From Helichrysum umbraculigerum (Eukaryota; Streptophyta; Magnoliopsida; Asterales; Asteraceae), in assembly GCA_949592205.1 (NCBI GenBank), contig CATIUR010000005.1:137785277-137849276 (forward strand): a stretch of 64,000 nucleotides of DNA, in the 5' to 3' direction. This document shows positions 22,866-36,228 of the stretch, piece by piece. Both the position numbers and the translations under genes were made by a program. The stretch's first letter is position 1. Every line of letters starts with the position of its first letter. Under the pieces are notes generated by a model. That model was not told the DNA's origin. It was given only the letters and a program-made list of their open reading frames with translations, and made no database searches.

Positions 22866-23908
22866 GGTGGGGGGTGTGTTAGAAAGACAATAACTCACCC
22901 ACAACATCATACTATATCTCACAAATATGATCATTTGTCTAACCCCGCGACTGAAACCCACAAACTCATGGTTAGTGGTTTATCTCGATGCAGCTAAGTC
23001 GACAACCATCTTATAATAATTGAAGTTATAAAAAGAAAATCCCAACTCTTAATTGCTAAATCATATTCACATTTATACAGTAAAAGCACATAAATCATAT
23101 TACAATTATTCACACTGTAAAACGTTAAGTAAAATATATTAAAGTATAATAACAACCAAATTCATCAATTCATAACTAATCCATATCATTAATATTATAT
23201 TATCTATTATTGATTCTATTTCTATTATTATTATAACAAATAAACCATCTAGTGATGCTAACATTCACTATGTATAAACCAACAACGTACAAAAATTAGT
23301 GAATCGAAACTATATGCACATTCTGACATTCGTTAAAGCTAGGCTAGATGAAGTTATGATGAGAAGATAAACATTTAAATAAAAATACTAGAATATTCAA
23401 ATACATTTAGGCTTAAATAATAGTAAAATATATAAATAAATATTCATACATTAGTTCATTTTACCGTATTTGAGAGATCGGTGAGGTTGTGACGGTAAAT
23501 TGAAGTATGAATGTTGATGCGTTGACGACAGACGACTATTTCTACTCCATTTCAACCTTTGAAGAAGTGGAAGGTGTAGAGTAGAGTTGACTATAGTTAA
23601 CACTTGGTCTTTATTTATTTTTAAGGAAATTACATACATCGTCCCCATTGTTTTTGGTAAGTAACACATTTCGCCATTTCATTACAAAATTTCTCATTTA
23701 TCTCTAATCTCTAATATAATGCATGTTCATTAAGATCTTAAAATTAATCTCGATACAAACAATTATCCAAATAATATTTTGTGTATTCCATGATCCTTAA
23801 GTAAGCATGTACATCAAATATATAGACAAAGATAATCAAAACCCTAAAGCCCAATTATCTAATGGGCTGACTAGCAGGCTAAAACTATGCAAACATTATT
23901 ATACATTA
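22520..23908. other. Unassigned AT-rich stretch
   Basis: No gene was recognised. It contains a 31-nt G homopolymer (separate entry) and short AT-rich repeats. The short frame at 23451-23669 has no recognisable similarity. Confidence 0.6.
22833..22863. repeat. Uninterrupted run of 31 G
   Basis: 31 consecutive G residues followed by TTGGTGGGGGG. Very rare in otherwise AT-rich DNA, and could form a G-quadruplex. Its true length may be uncertain in the assembly. Confidence 0.9.
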
Positions 23909-25305
23909 TTACACCCCCGCAGTTGGAACGGGAGGAGATCGAACGTTTAAACTGAAACGAAAATCATTAAACAACGATGATGGTAGTCCTTCTGTGAAAA
24001 TGTCAGCATACTGCGAGCTAGAAGGAACATGGAGAACACGTAACTGACCCATTGCAACCTTTTCTCAAACGAAGTGTATATCAATCTCAATATGCTTGGT
24101 ACGTTGATGCTGAACTGGGTTGGTTGATAGATATACAACACTGACATTATCGCAATAGACAATGGTGGCACGCGATAGGGGATAATGAAGTTCAAGAAGA
24201 AGATTCCGTAGCCAACAAGTCTCTGCAACAGCATTAGCTACCCCACGATATTCAGCTTCAGCACTTGATCGTGAGATGATGGCTTGGCGTTTAGAAGACC
24301 AAGATAAGAGATTATCTCCTAAAAATACACAATATCCAGAGGTGGAGCAACGTGTCTCTGGACATCCTCCCCAATCTGCATCTGAATATGCTGTAAGTTG
24401 GGAAGTAGTAGATACATATAGCTGAAGACCAAGATTCAATGTGCCACGAATATAGCGTAAAATACGCTTAAGAGCATTAAAGTGAGGCTCTCTAGGATCA
24501 TGCATATACAAACAGATCTGTTGGACTGCATATGTGATGTCTTGCCTAGTGAATGTCAAGTACTGTAAAGCACCAGCTAGGCTACGATAAAGAGATGGAT
24601 CTTCTACCAGTGGTCCCGCAAGCCTAAATTTCGAGCTTGTATCAATAGGAGTGGTACATGGCTTGCAATTAGACATTTTTGCTCGATCAAGAATTTCAGA
24701 GGCATATTGCTTCTGAGATAAGAACATACCCGCTTTAGTGCGAGTGGCAGCAATACCTAAAAAGTAGTGTAGAGGGCCTAAGTCGGTCATGGCAAACTCT
24801 GAGCTGAGAGAGGCAATGATGCGGCGTAACAAATCATCAGAAGAACCTGTAAGAATAATATCATCCACATATAATAAGAGATCATCCGTGTCAGAACCAC
24901 GTCGATACACAAATAAGAATGAGTCGCATCTGCTGTTATAAAAACCTATACGAGCCATGTAAGCGGCAAATCGCTGATACCATGCACGAGGTGCCTGCTT
25001 AAGACCATACAAAGATTTTTGTAGGTGGCAAACATAGTCTGGGTGGTAAGAGTCCACAAATCCTGGGGGTTGGTGCATATATACCGTCTCATGAAGATTA
25101 CCGTGAAGAAAGGCATTTTTCACATCTAGCTGATGAGTAGACCAAGAGCAGGAAACTGCCAAACTAAGGACTGTACAAATGGTAGTCGGTTTAACAACCG
25201 GACTAAATGTCTCATCACAGTCAATGCCGGGTCGTTGGCTCTTTCCATTAGCGACCAGACGAGCCTTATAGCGAGCAAGAGAGCCATCTGCATTAAGCTT
25301 ACGCT
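23909..25305 (-). pseudogene. Ty1/copia reverse transcriptase-RNase H, 5'-truncated
   Basis: The minus frame starts abruptly at [14 protein letters not shown] and shows copia RT blocks [23 protein letters not shown] and YVDD (catalytic, about 24880-24850), then RNase H blocks including AYSDADWGG and SSAEAEYR, and the tail after [11 protein letters not shown] stop TGA at about 24065 interrupts the normally conserved HFVREK block and looks like CGA to TGA; the frame continues to a natural stop at 23909. Gag, protease, integrase and LTRs are absent. It abuts an LTR fragment on the right. Confidence 0.92.
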
Positions 25306-26646
25306 AACTCAATTTTCGTGTATTTCTAGCGTATGATGTCTAAATGAAAGTTGGAGTTAACGAAATTACAAAGATTTCCCCACTGGTTTCACCCATTTAT
25401 TTGAACCACAAGTCGAGATATTCCCTTTTTCCTTTGATCAAAATTCTGCTCAGTTTCATCAGAAAGTACATGTACATTTATCTATTTATTTAAAATTAGC
25501 AAACGATTTTTATAAAATATGGGGCCTAGATATTATGAAACTAGACACTTTAAAATTCATTTTTGACTCAAAAAACGTTCGATTTGGTTAAGAAATGGTT
25601 CGGTTATCATGGATCTAAACCGATCTAAATTATTGTCCAGTGGTTAAAGCTTTTATCCAATGGTTTATAGCTTTATTTTTCGGTTTTTAACGTGGATCTT
25701 GGAAAACAAACTAGTAAAACGAAGTTCTAGCATGAAGATATGTGTTATCCAAGTAAATCTAAAGAAGAAGGAAGAGGTTTATACCAAATAGAAGCTGATC
25801 TAGAGTCGAAATGAGGAAAGGTGCTACTGCTGCTTGTTCTTCGCTTCTTCTTGCTTCCAAACGATAAAAGTGATGAAGAAGATGATGATATTTGTTGCTA
25901 AAGTGTCTTGGAGGAGATTGAGGGGTGTGGTGATGGTGGTGGTCGACTGATTTCAGAGAGAAAAAGGGAGAGGAGATGGTAGAGATGATAAGGTTATGAG
26001 AAAATGTAATGAGAAAAGAGGTGTTGGGTCTTTAGAAGGGGATGGGGTATTGGGCTCCCTTGTGGGCCGGTTTGGGCCAAGCTGGGCCGTGTTGGAGCTG
26101 ACCGGAAGTGGGTCATGGGCTCGTGGTCTCACTCCTCGAATTCGGGTTATGTTTCGTTAATTGTTTGAACGTTAATCGCGTATGTTTTAAGTTAGGTTTT
26201 TAACGTTAGATTTTTCACGTAAGTTTTTAATATGTGAGTGATATTCAAAGTGACAAAATATTTTTAAATACTTTGTATCGAGTTACCAAAATATATTTTT
26301 GGGTTTCGTTCGGGTGTCGGGCTCGATTCGCTCGTTTTCTCGCGTATGTTACGTTTTATATAAAACGTAATAGTTTCTCGTGTATATTATTATAAAATAA
26401 TAATTCAATGTAAATAACAACTAGTTTAATATAAAAATAGCTTTACGTTACTTAAGAAAGTTTTCACCAACGGCCGTGTGATTCGGAATTCATCCGAATA
26501 AATCGTGTAATATTAATTTATTACGAAAGTGTATATAATTAAATACACAAAATGTTACAAGTAATTAGCCTGACATAGAACTAACTACATGTAATAACGT
26601 TGTAATCTAATACAAATGATGGCCTAAATTGCCGGGTGTCATAACA
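25306..26646 (-). mobile_element. Gypsy LTR fragment, Tekay-like, truncated on the left
   Basis: The right end GCCGGGTGTCATAACA, and the preceding TAACTACATGTAATAA, parallel the right end of LTR B. The left end is missing and meets the truncated copia pol, suggesting a deletion that removed both junctions. No hairpin array is visible in the surviving part. Confidence 0.6.
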
Positions 26647-27332
26647 CATGGACTCACTGGTTTATAGTTTGTTTGATTATTTAGTACATAGTAATAATCT
26701 ATTTTTCTTTCTTTCTAAATTAAGTTATTCAAGAGGTTATAAGTGATATCACTTATAAGCGCTTGGAATACAATCATACACAACTTGGGCATATTTCTAC
26801 CTGTTAACTAATTCGTTCCAATCAGACCCATTTTAAGGTCCCAAATCAAACCCATACTAAGGTGGGTGCGTTGAAATTCACAACTTTTACAGTTTTCCTT
26901 CACTCGCAGCCCCAAATTCACAAATCAGACCTATAAAATGATGGAATTCTTTTGATCTTTTCAGATTTTCTTAATATCATTAGTGCTGCATTAGGCTCTC
27001 TACATACTCACAGCCCTGATGTTCCTCATAGAACCAAATCCCCTCATGATTATCGAAGGAATCAACGACGACAACATCTTGATCCTTTAAGTGAAACTAT
27101 GAGTTATATTTTAACTTCTAACCTCTCATAAATCTTGTCATTTTGGTAGCTATAAGATTTAGTTGATTAAGCAACACATTATGATTTTCTCGATTAAATA
27201 TATGACAACTTCAAGTGCCATTTTTAATGGGTTTATCTGCACATTCTGTCCGTTTTGCTTACATTGTATAAGTGACATTTATAATAATTGTGTTTGTACT
27301 TTTCAGTTGAACGTGTGAAGCGCTTATGCTTC
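26647..27332. other. Unassigned sequence left of the CACTA element
   Basis: No gene or repeat boundary was recognised here. Confidence 0.5.
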
Positions 27333-27860
27333 CACTAGTACACAAACGGATATATATGGCGGTGAAAAAGGCCATCTGAAGCGGTGAACAGTCCGCCCCT
27401 GATGCCGGCGCCATGAATGGTGAAAACTTGTTTAAAGCGGTCGAACGACCGCTACAAATTGTACTACTAGGAGCGGGTAAAGTAAAATATGAAGCGGTTA
27501 ATAAGTACCAAAATTGGCGGGAATAATATAGATTGAAGCGGTTTAGTGATCACTATTGATGCAGTAAATAGAGGCACTTATGGAGCGGTTTGTTACGCTT
27601 CGTGGCGGTTAATACAACAAAAAAATATGTTATTAGAGCATCGTAGTCGCTTGTATTTGTGGCGGTTCTCGTAAAAAGAAATAAAAAATTGTGTAAGTGG
27701 AGCGTCGTCATTACTTAGTTTTCGTGGCGGTTTTTTAAAATGGAAATATAAAAAAATGACATTTCTTGTAGCGGTGTATTTGACTTTGCATTTGTGGTGG
27801 TTTTTTAATGAAATTAATAAAAAAAATATATTTTTGGAGCGGTGCTTTTAGTTAGCATTT
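27333..27860. repeat. CACTA subterminal repeats
   Basis: More than ten copies of AGCGGT/GGCGGT in the first 500 bp in both orientations. In En/Spm-type elements such repeats bind the TNPA-type protein. Confidence 0.75.
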
Positions 27861-28539
27861 GGAACGGATGTATATTCCGTAATGTGGGGGGTTATTCCGT
27901 TATTGAATTACTTGATTTCCTATGCAGAATAGTAGAATACAATTATACCAAAACCAGCAGAATTCAAAAACCAAATGACCAATAATTCAAAACAAAACCT
28001 AAACATATAAATCATGCTAAAATATAACCTAAATATAATGTACAACTAAAAATATAACCTAAATATAATGTTTAAAATGGGTTTATTTATTTGTTCTGAC
28101 CGTCAAGAATGTACCTCTTTGCAAATTCAATTGTGCCCTCAATTACCAACTTGTCCAAATCATTTGGTGAATAAGGTGACAAGGGCTCCAAGGCTATAAT
28201 AAATTCAAATTAAAACATAAAAAAGAGATCGAGGTTAATGCATGAATTATACAGAGATTATTACGTACTATGGACTTACATTTTGTGGAAAATCTGGTTG
28301 CATACTCATAAAGAATTGTTGCATATGCATCATTACGTAATACCCACATTCCTAACTGTCTCGTTAGTTTAACACATATAATTTATGATCAATTTGCATA
28401 TATCATGTTTTTCAAACTATATTATATGCTTACCAACACTATCTTCCATTGCCAATTCTCACCTTCTCTCCTGAAAATTCAGTACTGTGAAGTTAACTAC
28501 AAGTTATAAGAAACAATTTGTTAGGTAAGAATGAACACT

Positions 28540-29390
28540 GATGCAGAATGAAAATTATTCTAAGTGTGTTAGTACTGCTGGAGCTATCAATTTCAAGTTA
28601 AAATCCGATCAAAAACCACCGACAATTACCACATTCCCAACTTTTCATTTCCACTGACAATTACTCTCAAACTAAAAAATCCGATCAAAAACCACACAAA
28701 AGCAACCATCAATTTCAAGTTAAAATCTTTCAAATGGCCTCATCGTCAACATCTGTGACACTCCCGATAGCTGACAAGCACAATTTGTTAGCTTATCTGC
28801 TCAAACACAAGGAGCAGAGGATTTTTATGGAATAATTGATTTCTTAAAGGGAAGTAACTTGAAAGAAGCCTTTGTGATTTTTGGACTTAGCGTTTGAGAG
28901 ATATTTAATTTTTAAAAACGCGGAGGAAAGAGAATGTAGTGACACGTGGTGCATTCCTAGTGGTTCCTTCATTCTCACAGAAAATTGGTGTACTCATGTG
29001 AACCTAGCTTACTCAAGATTGGTAAAGGCAGGAGAGCTCAGGTTATCTCATATTCTAGCTCAAGCTCAAACAGTGATGATGATCAAGAGAAGGATGATCA
29101 ATATATGTTCACTGGAGCTAGTGGGTCTGCTAGTCATGCTCCTAAGGGAATGACTAAGGAAGAGTGAAATAGGTTGTTAGCAGAGGGAGTGCAAAGGGAA
29201 CAGTTTGTTGTTCATATTGTTGTTCATCATTACAAGTAATTTATCTTCCTTGTTAACAAGTGTGTTTTCACCACTTCTTGTTAATCATTCAAAGCTAGGG
29301 TTTTTAAGTTGTAATTTTGGTTAAGATCTAAGTCGATCTTGACACAATTGTCTAATTAGCATTGTCATTCAAGTAAACATATATACTTAC
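28540..29390. other. Insertion or long intron within the CACTA gene
   Basis: Between the Ulp1-like exon and the C-terminal exons lie about 850 bp unrelated to the gene. A short plus-strand frame encodes a Ser/Asp-rich segment ending in PKGMTKEE; I do not recognise it. Confidence 0.4.
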
Positions 29391-30635
29391 CCATGAACAT
29401 GCTCCGCGAATTTATAAGACGTCCAAGTCTTTGTCATCTTCATAGAATCCAATATGTATCCGCGATGCTCGACATTGTCGAGAATGATAAGCACCCAATG
29501 TTTACTACCCAAAAGTTTCAACATTTCAGTTTTAAATAATAATTAAGACAATGTAAGTAGCAAATATATATAGATATAATACATACCTTGCGAAATAGAG
29601 AGCAAGGTAAAAACGCTTATCACTGTGAGCAGTGAACACATCTGTGACGTGCTTCATGACAACAAAGACAGAAACTGTTTCCTGGATTAGATGAGGAGTA
29701 AGGAACGCGCAATTGCAGGGAAAGAACAGCTTCGGTCTGCAAAGATACAAGTACCTGAATAAACACCAAAATTTATAGGATAGAATTAGAATATAATACA
29801 CATTTTTTGTTAATTAAAGATATAAAACTATGTTTTAAAGAAATTACATCGACCACCAATGCAGATTAGTGACATCGAGCCAATTTTTTGTCACCCAAAT
29901 TAAAAGAGCCTCATACTCAAACCAATTTGGGATCGGCTCAGGATACATATTATAAGCGGATTCAATCTCAATTGATGAGATTTTTTGATCATCGAACCAT
30001 GATTTGAAGCGCCTACCCAGAGCTATTAACACATTGGGCCTTGTTAACAGCTGGTTTTCCATTTTCAGAATTCTTTGATTTTGTTTATCACTGAGCTCAG
30101 ATGGTGTTGATGTTGATGTTGGCAGAAGAACATCATCCATATTTGGGTGCTACATTAGCAAAGTATTAGATTATATGGAAATCAATAAATACGCATAAAA
30201 TAAAAGATATTGCATTAAAACATATGTACATCATCATCATCTGTAAAATTATGAACTTTGCAGGTGGAGGCGGATGGTGAAACACAGCTTGTGGATGTGC
30301 TTGTCGGTGGGTGGTGTCGCACCTCCTCGCCGGCATGCTACATTTTACGATTAAACGATTAACGAATAAATATGTACATAACTCAAAATGAATATATATA
30401 TATATACATACATAACTCTAAATACAACACATTCTCAAGACCGTGTTCAATGGTTTCTACCATCACAAACATGTACCCGCTCTGCAGTCCTTCCTTGTCA
30501 GAAGGACAAGTTAACCCACTCACCCATCTGATTCCATGATCACCGTATGGCATCATAATTTGACATGTAACGGGATCCTGTCAAACGCACATGAATTAGA
30601 TGGAACACGATTCTTCACAACTTTAGGTTATTTTA

Positions 30636-30905
30636 CTAGTAAAAAAAACAATGGGTATTTGGGCCACCCACTGGAGCCGCTCCATATTCCACTGGAGCAC
30701 GACCGAACCCCCCACAAGGTCCAACATCGCCAGGTAAAACACCTCCATCACATATACCACAACGTCCAAGCCGAAACTCGCACCGACTAAGCATTAACAT
30801 TGTGAGCCATGCGCTTCATTGGTGGTAGGTACCTTTATGATAAATAATACCCATGGCAGGATTCGAACCCATGACCTCAAGGAAGTCATGGGCTACGTTA
30901 AGCGT
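30636..30905 (-). mobile_element. tRNA-derived SINE
   Basis: In minus orientation it reads TAGCCCATGACTTCC, then the B-box GGTTCGAATCC within 35 bases, then a body ending in CCCATTGTTTTTTTT. This is tRNA-like promoter spacing with a T-rich tail. It lies in an intron of the CACTA gene. Boundaries are approximate. Confidence 0.55.
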
Positions 30906-33059
30906 TCACTATTAAAATGATCATAATGATCACAATGATCATAGTTAACAAATATATATCTTAAGTTAACAAATTTATATATTTACAAAGAGAAGGCAAT
31001 TACCTCATCATCGTCATCAGGCCGGTATGGTGATCCACCTGGTGTAGAAAGGTGTATCTGTTCAGCATCCAGATTACCGACGTCTGTTTCTATCTGGGCA
31101 ACTACTTTCCTCTTTTGACCCTTCCTAGTTCCAAGGGCATTTTTGATCCCCACCACACTTGACACCGCCCGTGTCCGCTCCCCGTGTTCTTTTCCCTTGT
31201 ATTGTGTGAGGGGATCGTCTGCCCCCACCATACCAAAGGTGCCATCATTCAACATATTGATCTTCTTCTCCAGCTATATAAATGAAATAAAGTTTCACAT
31301 GGTAGAACATTTGATAACCTTTATCAGTGACAAGTTTTAGAATATCAATAATTTTTGCTTCAGGTTCGGGTCAGCCATTTGGTTTTAGGGTTGATCTAAC
31401 AAACCGAAAACATTAGAGGAGGTATAATTTAGAATATCCAGAAACTGAATTGTCACCCCTATATTCTTACCAATGGAGGTACGAGACTGTTGGCCGTGTA
31501 GGCCATTGCCCACACAAGCATCTTACTAATTATCATTATATACATATGAAGTTGAATCATACAAGTATTTGCCCACGTAGATAAATGGTTAGCACCCATG
31601 CATCCAACCAAATGGTCACTTGTGTTAAAGCCTAGCACCCAGCTGCTTTCTTATTGTTTTTTTTTCTTTATTCAATTTTCCCATCTTATTTCACTTTCCT
31701 TTCCATTCAATATCTTTTCGCTTATTCTTTAGTCTTTAGTAAGTTATATGTGATTTTTACCACAAAAAGAATAATTGTAATATTCTATATTTAAAAGGTT
31801 CATTTTTTCCCCCATAATGTAATTCTAAAAAATTACTATGACAACAAATTATTGTTATAACTTCACAAATAAAAAAGCCAAAAGGTATAAACTTTGATAG
31901 AAACAAATTTGTGAAGTAAAACACAAGTAGTCACAAGATTTGTTCACATTGCTAAATTTATGAACTTTTGGTTTGGTTTTTCGTGTTGTAATTATAAATT
32001 AAGTTAGACTGAATTCTTTTTCGGTTTGGTTGAATTAATGTTAACATAAGTTTTTGGTTTACCTTGACGTATGACTTGAAGGATAAAAATCTCAATTCAG
32101 AACCCAAACCTTAAGTGACTATCATCCTAAAATTTGCCCACTTAAAAATAAAAATTCTGGTACCGCCCCTGATTCTTACCAATTCATCCGCCACTGTTTT
32201 AAAAAAATCAACAGATTCTTGTACGTCTGTTTTCTTCTCTTCCCGCAGTCTGACATAAAGATACAAAACTGAGCGCTCACACTTGTAGTTTGCTAGAAAC
32301 GGGAAATCGGTTAAAACCTTCTTTTTGTTTTTGTAATAATACTCCCTCTAACCAGCATAACCCAACCGTCCTACACGGGCAGGATCCGTGTTTGCTGCCG
32401 CACTAGCCTTGGCTTTCTCACTTTTTCTCTTCACATATGAGAAGAAAAATAAAGTTAGTAACTTGTTTATAATAATCAAACCAACTTAGCACAAAACATG
32501 AGATATGAACTACCTTGAATTCATCAGTGGACCTCTCAGCAACAAATTTTGGCCAGTGATCCATGTCCATAGAGGGCCATTTTACTTTAGGGTCTTTCTT
32601 TGTATAGGCAAACTGAGTAGTAAGTTCACTCTTCCACTTCCTCCAAATTTTATCCATCTTCCTCTTATAGAGCTCTTTGTGCTTGTCGTCTGGTATGTTC
32701 CAATGACTTTTCGTTAGGTCCCATACGTTATCCAAAGCTTCTGGAGCAATTAGTCTATCCTCATCTCCTGCCTTCAGTGGCTTCATATTCCATCCCAAAT
32801 GGTAAGGGATTCGTGATCTAACCTCATTTCCAAACCAAGTTAGATAATCTTTCCTATTGTCTCCAATAGGTTCTCCTTGGGCGTTGAACTCAATGTGACG
32901 GTCTGGATCGGGGGTGTAGTCATTCTCTTTTGCCTTCCCCCGTCTACCTTTTTCGGCCATGTCGTCTATATTTGATGTCCCACAAAAAAGGAATTTATCG
33001 ATATTAAGTTTATAAAGAACATGTACAATATAAATGATATTAACACGTACACTAAACAC

Positions 33060-33860
33060 TGGCTAATAATTAAAATGATAAATGAGCAATTAACTACGGA
33101 CATTATAATTCATTAAGAGTATAATATGTAACAAACACTAAGCAAAACAGATATCAAACATTACACACATGCAAATAGGAAACTGATCGAATTGTCATAC
33201 ACATATATTTCCCTTTATTAGAACCAGCTACAGACCAGGTGAACACAAATATTAATTCCTTCTCTAGAGAATCAACAACTACGGGACCACATCTTTACAT
33301 CAATATCATCAAGATCAATATTGAATACAATATCTTTTTGACATATAAAACGAGCTGAGGGTGGGGACCAAAAAAACGTTGTTTCATAATGAACATTCCC
33401 TTTTGTATGTACTCACAACAATCAATGACATATGTATATGTATATATATTATATATATACCTAAAAAGTTAAACAAATATATCAATGTTTCAATCCGGCA
33501 TACATCAAATGAAAAATTTTACATAGAAAAAGGTAACTAATATACAGTATTTAACAAACAACCACCAACGGATGTATTGGAGTTACATTACAACAGTTCA
33601 CAAGCCGATCAAAATTGGAAAATCTAACAATTAATGCAACCGTTTGGATATGATTCGCGGCAAAATTATACCGTGATAAAATACCAAAGTGTAATGGGTT
33701 TACACTAACATACTTAAACCTAGATTTACCGGTGGATATTTGTGGATACGGTGGTGCAGAAGTAGAACGAAGCCGAAGACGATGAAGTAAAAAATTGCGA
33801 TCAAAAGTGGTTTCTATCTCTATGTAGACCAAAAAAGTGCTTTTCCACCAATAAAAACTT
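33060..33860. other. 5' part of the CACTA element, no gene recognised
   Basis: Upstream of the Transposase_24 exon. The short minus frame at 33551-33898 runs into subterminal repeats and is probably not coding. Confidence 0.5.
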
Positions 33861-34033
33861 AACTCATTCGAAGCGGGTAAAAACAATAACCGCTTCAAAT
33901 AACACAGACGACCGCCACGTCATACAACCACCGCTTCAATTGCCCAATGAAACTTTTTGATTTTTTAGCTCATATTTGGCGGGGAACCAAAAAAATTGAA
34001 ATTTGGTGCTTTAGTTTTTATCCTGGACATATA

Positions 34034-34075
<42 letters not shown>

Positions 34076-34189
34076 TAATGCATATGATATGAATAGTGAT
34101 AAAAAATAAATTTAACAAATGCCTTCATCAAATTAAAACGTACAAATCTTTCTTTTTAATAAGTATTATTGAATTAAATTATTAACATA

Positions 34190-34244
<55 letters not shown>

Positions 34245-34266
34245 TTAATTTATATATATATTATAA

Positions 34267-34545
34267 GTGGCAAAATGAATGGGTCGGGTCGGGTCGGGTC
34301 AAGATAGGTTTGGCTCTAAATGGGTCATTTAAGAGGATAGGTCTAAACAGGTCCGGGTCAAATGGGTCTCGGATCGGGTTGACCCATCGGGTTTTCACCA
34401 AACTTTTTTTTATTTGAGTGAAAAATGAAAAAAATGTGTAATGAGGTATAAAAAAAATTTATCCCCTAGACTCGACTAAACTCGTTGGTTAATTGTTGTA
34501 CAATTGGAGGTTATATTAAATAACCAATGGGTCTAAATTTGCCAC
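34267..34545. mobile_element. Probable MITE with GGGTC-rich end
   Basis: The left end GTGGCAAAATGAATGGGTC and the right end (reverse complement) GTGGCAAATTTAGACCC form imperfect terminal inverted repeats. The interior has repeated GGGTCGGGTC and GGGTTGACCC. The superfamily is not determined. Confidence 0.4.
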
Positions 34546-34657
34546 CTCATTATAATATAATATAATATATACTAGGTGATGGACTTACGTATATAAGAAT
34601 TTTTTTGATGTTTTTTGGGGACTTATTCCCTTTTTTTACGTTTTTTTTCCCTTTTTC

Positions 34658-34701
<44 letters not shown>

Positions 34702-34703
<2 letters not shown>

Positions 34704-35436
34704 TTGAGATCCTGTGAGAACAAGGAGATTCCGTGAGAACACATCTTAGCCATCCATTTTTTGATCAAAAAACCTAATTTTGAAGGTGGCATTTTTGTAA
34801 ATACTTTGAAGTTTGATTTTGAAAGGTTCACATAAGGATTGCTAGGTGAAGTTTAATTTTTTTTGCTTCACAATAGTTTTAACATGGTGAAGTTTTATTT
34901 AATTTTTGTTAATCAACATATTTGAAGTAGTGAATTGATAACTATAAAAATTAATCTTTTCAAAAACTAATGTTAACAAAAAAATATTTACTTAATCTCA
35001 TTAAAACTATGTGAATATATAAAAATAAAAATTAATAGCATCGTAACCTTATGTTAAAAAAAATATATTAAACTTAACCTCACCAAAATGATGTGAAGTT
35101 AAAAAAAAAGAAGCTTCACGTGAGCAAAATGATGTGAAGCTAAAAAAAAAGCTTCACAGGAGCAAAATGATGTGAAGCTAAAAAAAAAAAAAGATTCACA
35201 TGAGCAAAATGATGTGAAGCTTAAAAAAAAAAAACTTCACATGAGCAAAATGATGTGAAGTTAAAAAAAAAAAAAGCTTCACATGTGCAAAGGTGATGTG
35301 AACCTTCCAAAATCAAACTTCAAAGTATTTACAAAATTGCCACCTCCAAAATCAGGATTTTTGATCAAAAAATGGATGGCTAAGATGTGTTCTCACCGTT
35401 CTCACGGAATCCCCTTGTTCTCACCAGAACCCAATC
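34702..35436. mobile_element. Foldback/MITE element with about 140-bp inverted ends, inserted in (TA)n
   Basis: 34702-34840 is repeated inverted at about 35285-35430 (GTGAGAACA..., AGCCATCCATTTTTTGATCA, AAATACTTTGAAGTTTGATT). Between them, 35086-35285 holds about five tandem units of roughly 40 bp, each an AGCTTCAC...GTGAAGCT hairpin followed by an A-run. It is flanked by TA tracts on both sides. Confidence 0.7.
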
Positions 35437-35459
35437 CTATATATATATATATGTATATA

Positions 35460-35507
<48 letters not shown>

Positions 35508-35875
35508 GGTTTTGGTTCAAATAAAAAGAAGCTTAACGTAAAAAGGGGTAAAAAGCCATGATATAGTGACACGTGTCCCTTACAAATAGCATTCAATTAT
35601 ATTAAATGAAGATATAATCATGTATCAAACTACTATGTATCAAAATCATGATGTATCAAACTACAATCGAATATGTATCATTTTTTAATGTTTATCGAGA
35701 ATATGTATCATTCTTTAAATGAAATTGTATCAACTTGGCGAAGTATGTTTGAACAAGTTTAATATACGTTTCTTCATTTTGTATTGATCAACATGAACCA
35801 TTTTCCATAAAGTAAATATGAAATCTAACATTGTTTATTATCCTTTTTACTTTAAATGTCTTTTTACAATAACCA

Positions 35876-35955
<80 letters not shown>

Positions 35956-36186
35956 TATATATATAATGCATCTCCATACTAAATTTTTGTAAATCTTAAA
36001 ATTAAGACTCAATACTTCCAAATTTAAAATGTTTAAATTCTACATTTAACCCCCTCTCTTTCTAATAACTAACTCTACACACCAAGTTATCATTATCGAT
36101 TCAACATCATAAATAATACATCATGAAATAATAATTACAATATACAACTATCATGAAATTATTAATTACAATAATATATAATACTC

Positions 36187-36213
36187 CGCTGCATAGTGCG
36201 GGTATTATGCTAG
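36187..36213 (+). other. Helitron-type 3' terminus
   Basis: CCGC...GCGG hairpin, then TATTATG and CTAG. The matching 5' end was not located. Confidence 0.5.
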
Positions 36214-36228
36214 GTTAAAAAAGAAGAA

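Larger units (their letters stand above)
28090..32960 (-). pseudogene. CACTA TNPA-like gene: Transposase_24 region plus Ulp1-like region
   Basis: Approximate minus-strand exons: 32960-32514 (MAEKGRRGKAK..., with WDLTKSHWNIPDDKHKELY and KWKSEL typical of plant Ptta/En/Spm Transposase_24; ends at an AAG|GTA donor), about 32424-32176 (LANYKCERSVLYLYVRL), 31276-30998, about 30345-30230, 30143-29845, about 29757-29590, and 29522-29390 with HWVLIILDN...YILDSM, resembling the His and Asp blocks of Ulp1/C48 proteases. C-terminal pieces lie at about 28470-28280 and 28205-28090. A TAG in the second exon (about 32350) and a degenerate region where a catalytic Cys would be expected make it a pseudogene. 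Exon limits are estimates. Confidence 0.65.
27333..33960 (-). mobile_element. CACTA (CMC) DNA transposon, right terminus not found
   Basis: The left terminus CACTAGTACACAAACGG starts at 27333, preceded by TTC as a possible 3-bp TSD. Subterminal GCGGT-type repeats follow, and inverted CCGCTTCA repeats recur at about 33870-33940, as expected near the other end. A clear TAGTG terminus is not visible; (TA)n tracts from 34.0 kb may have replaced it. Inside is a minus-strand Transposase_24/Ulp1-like gene. No TNP2-type catalytic transposase was seen. Confidence 0.7.

Noticed and set aside
24065..25162. Functional host reverse-transcriptase gene
   Set aside because: It is a 5'-truncated copia pol with an internal stop and no gag or integrase.
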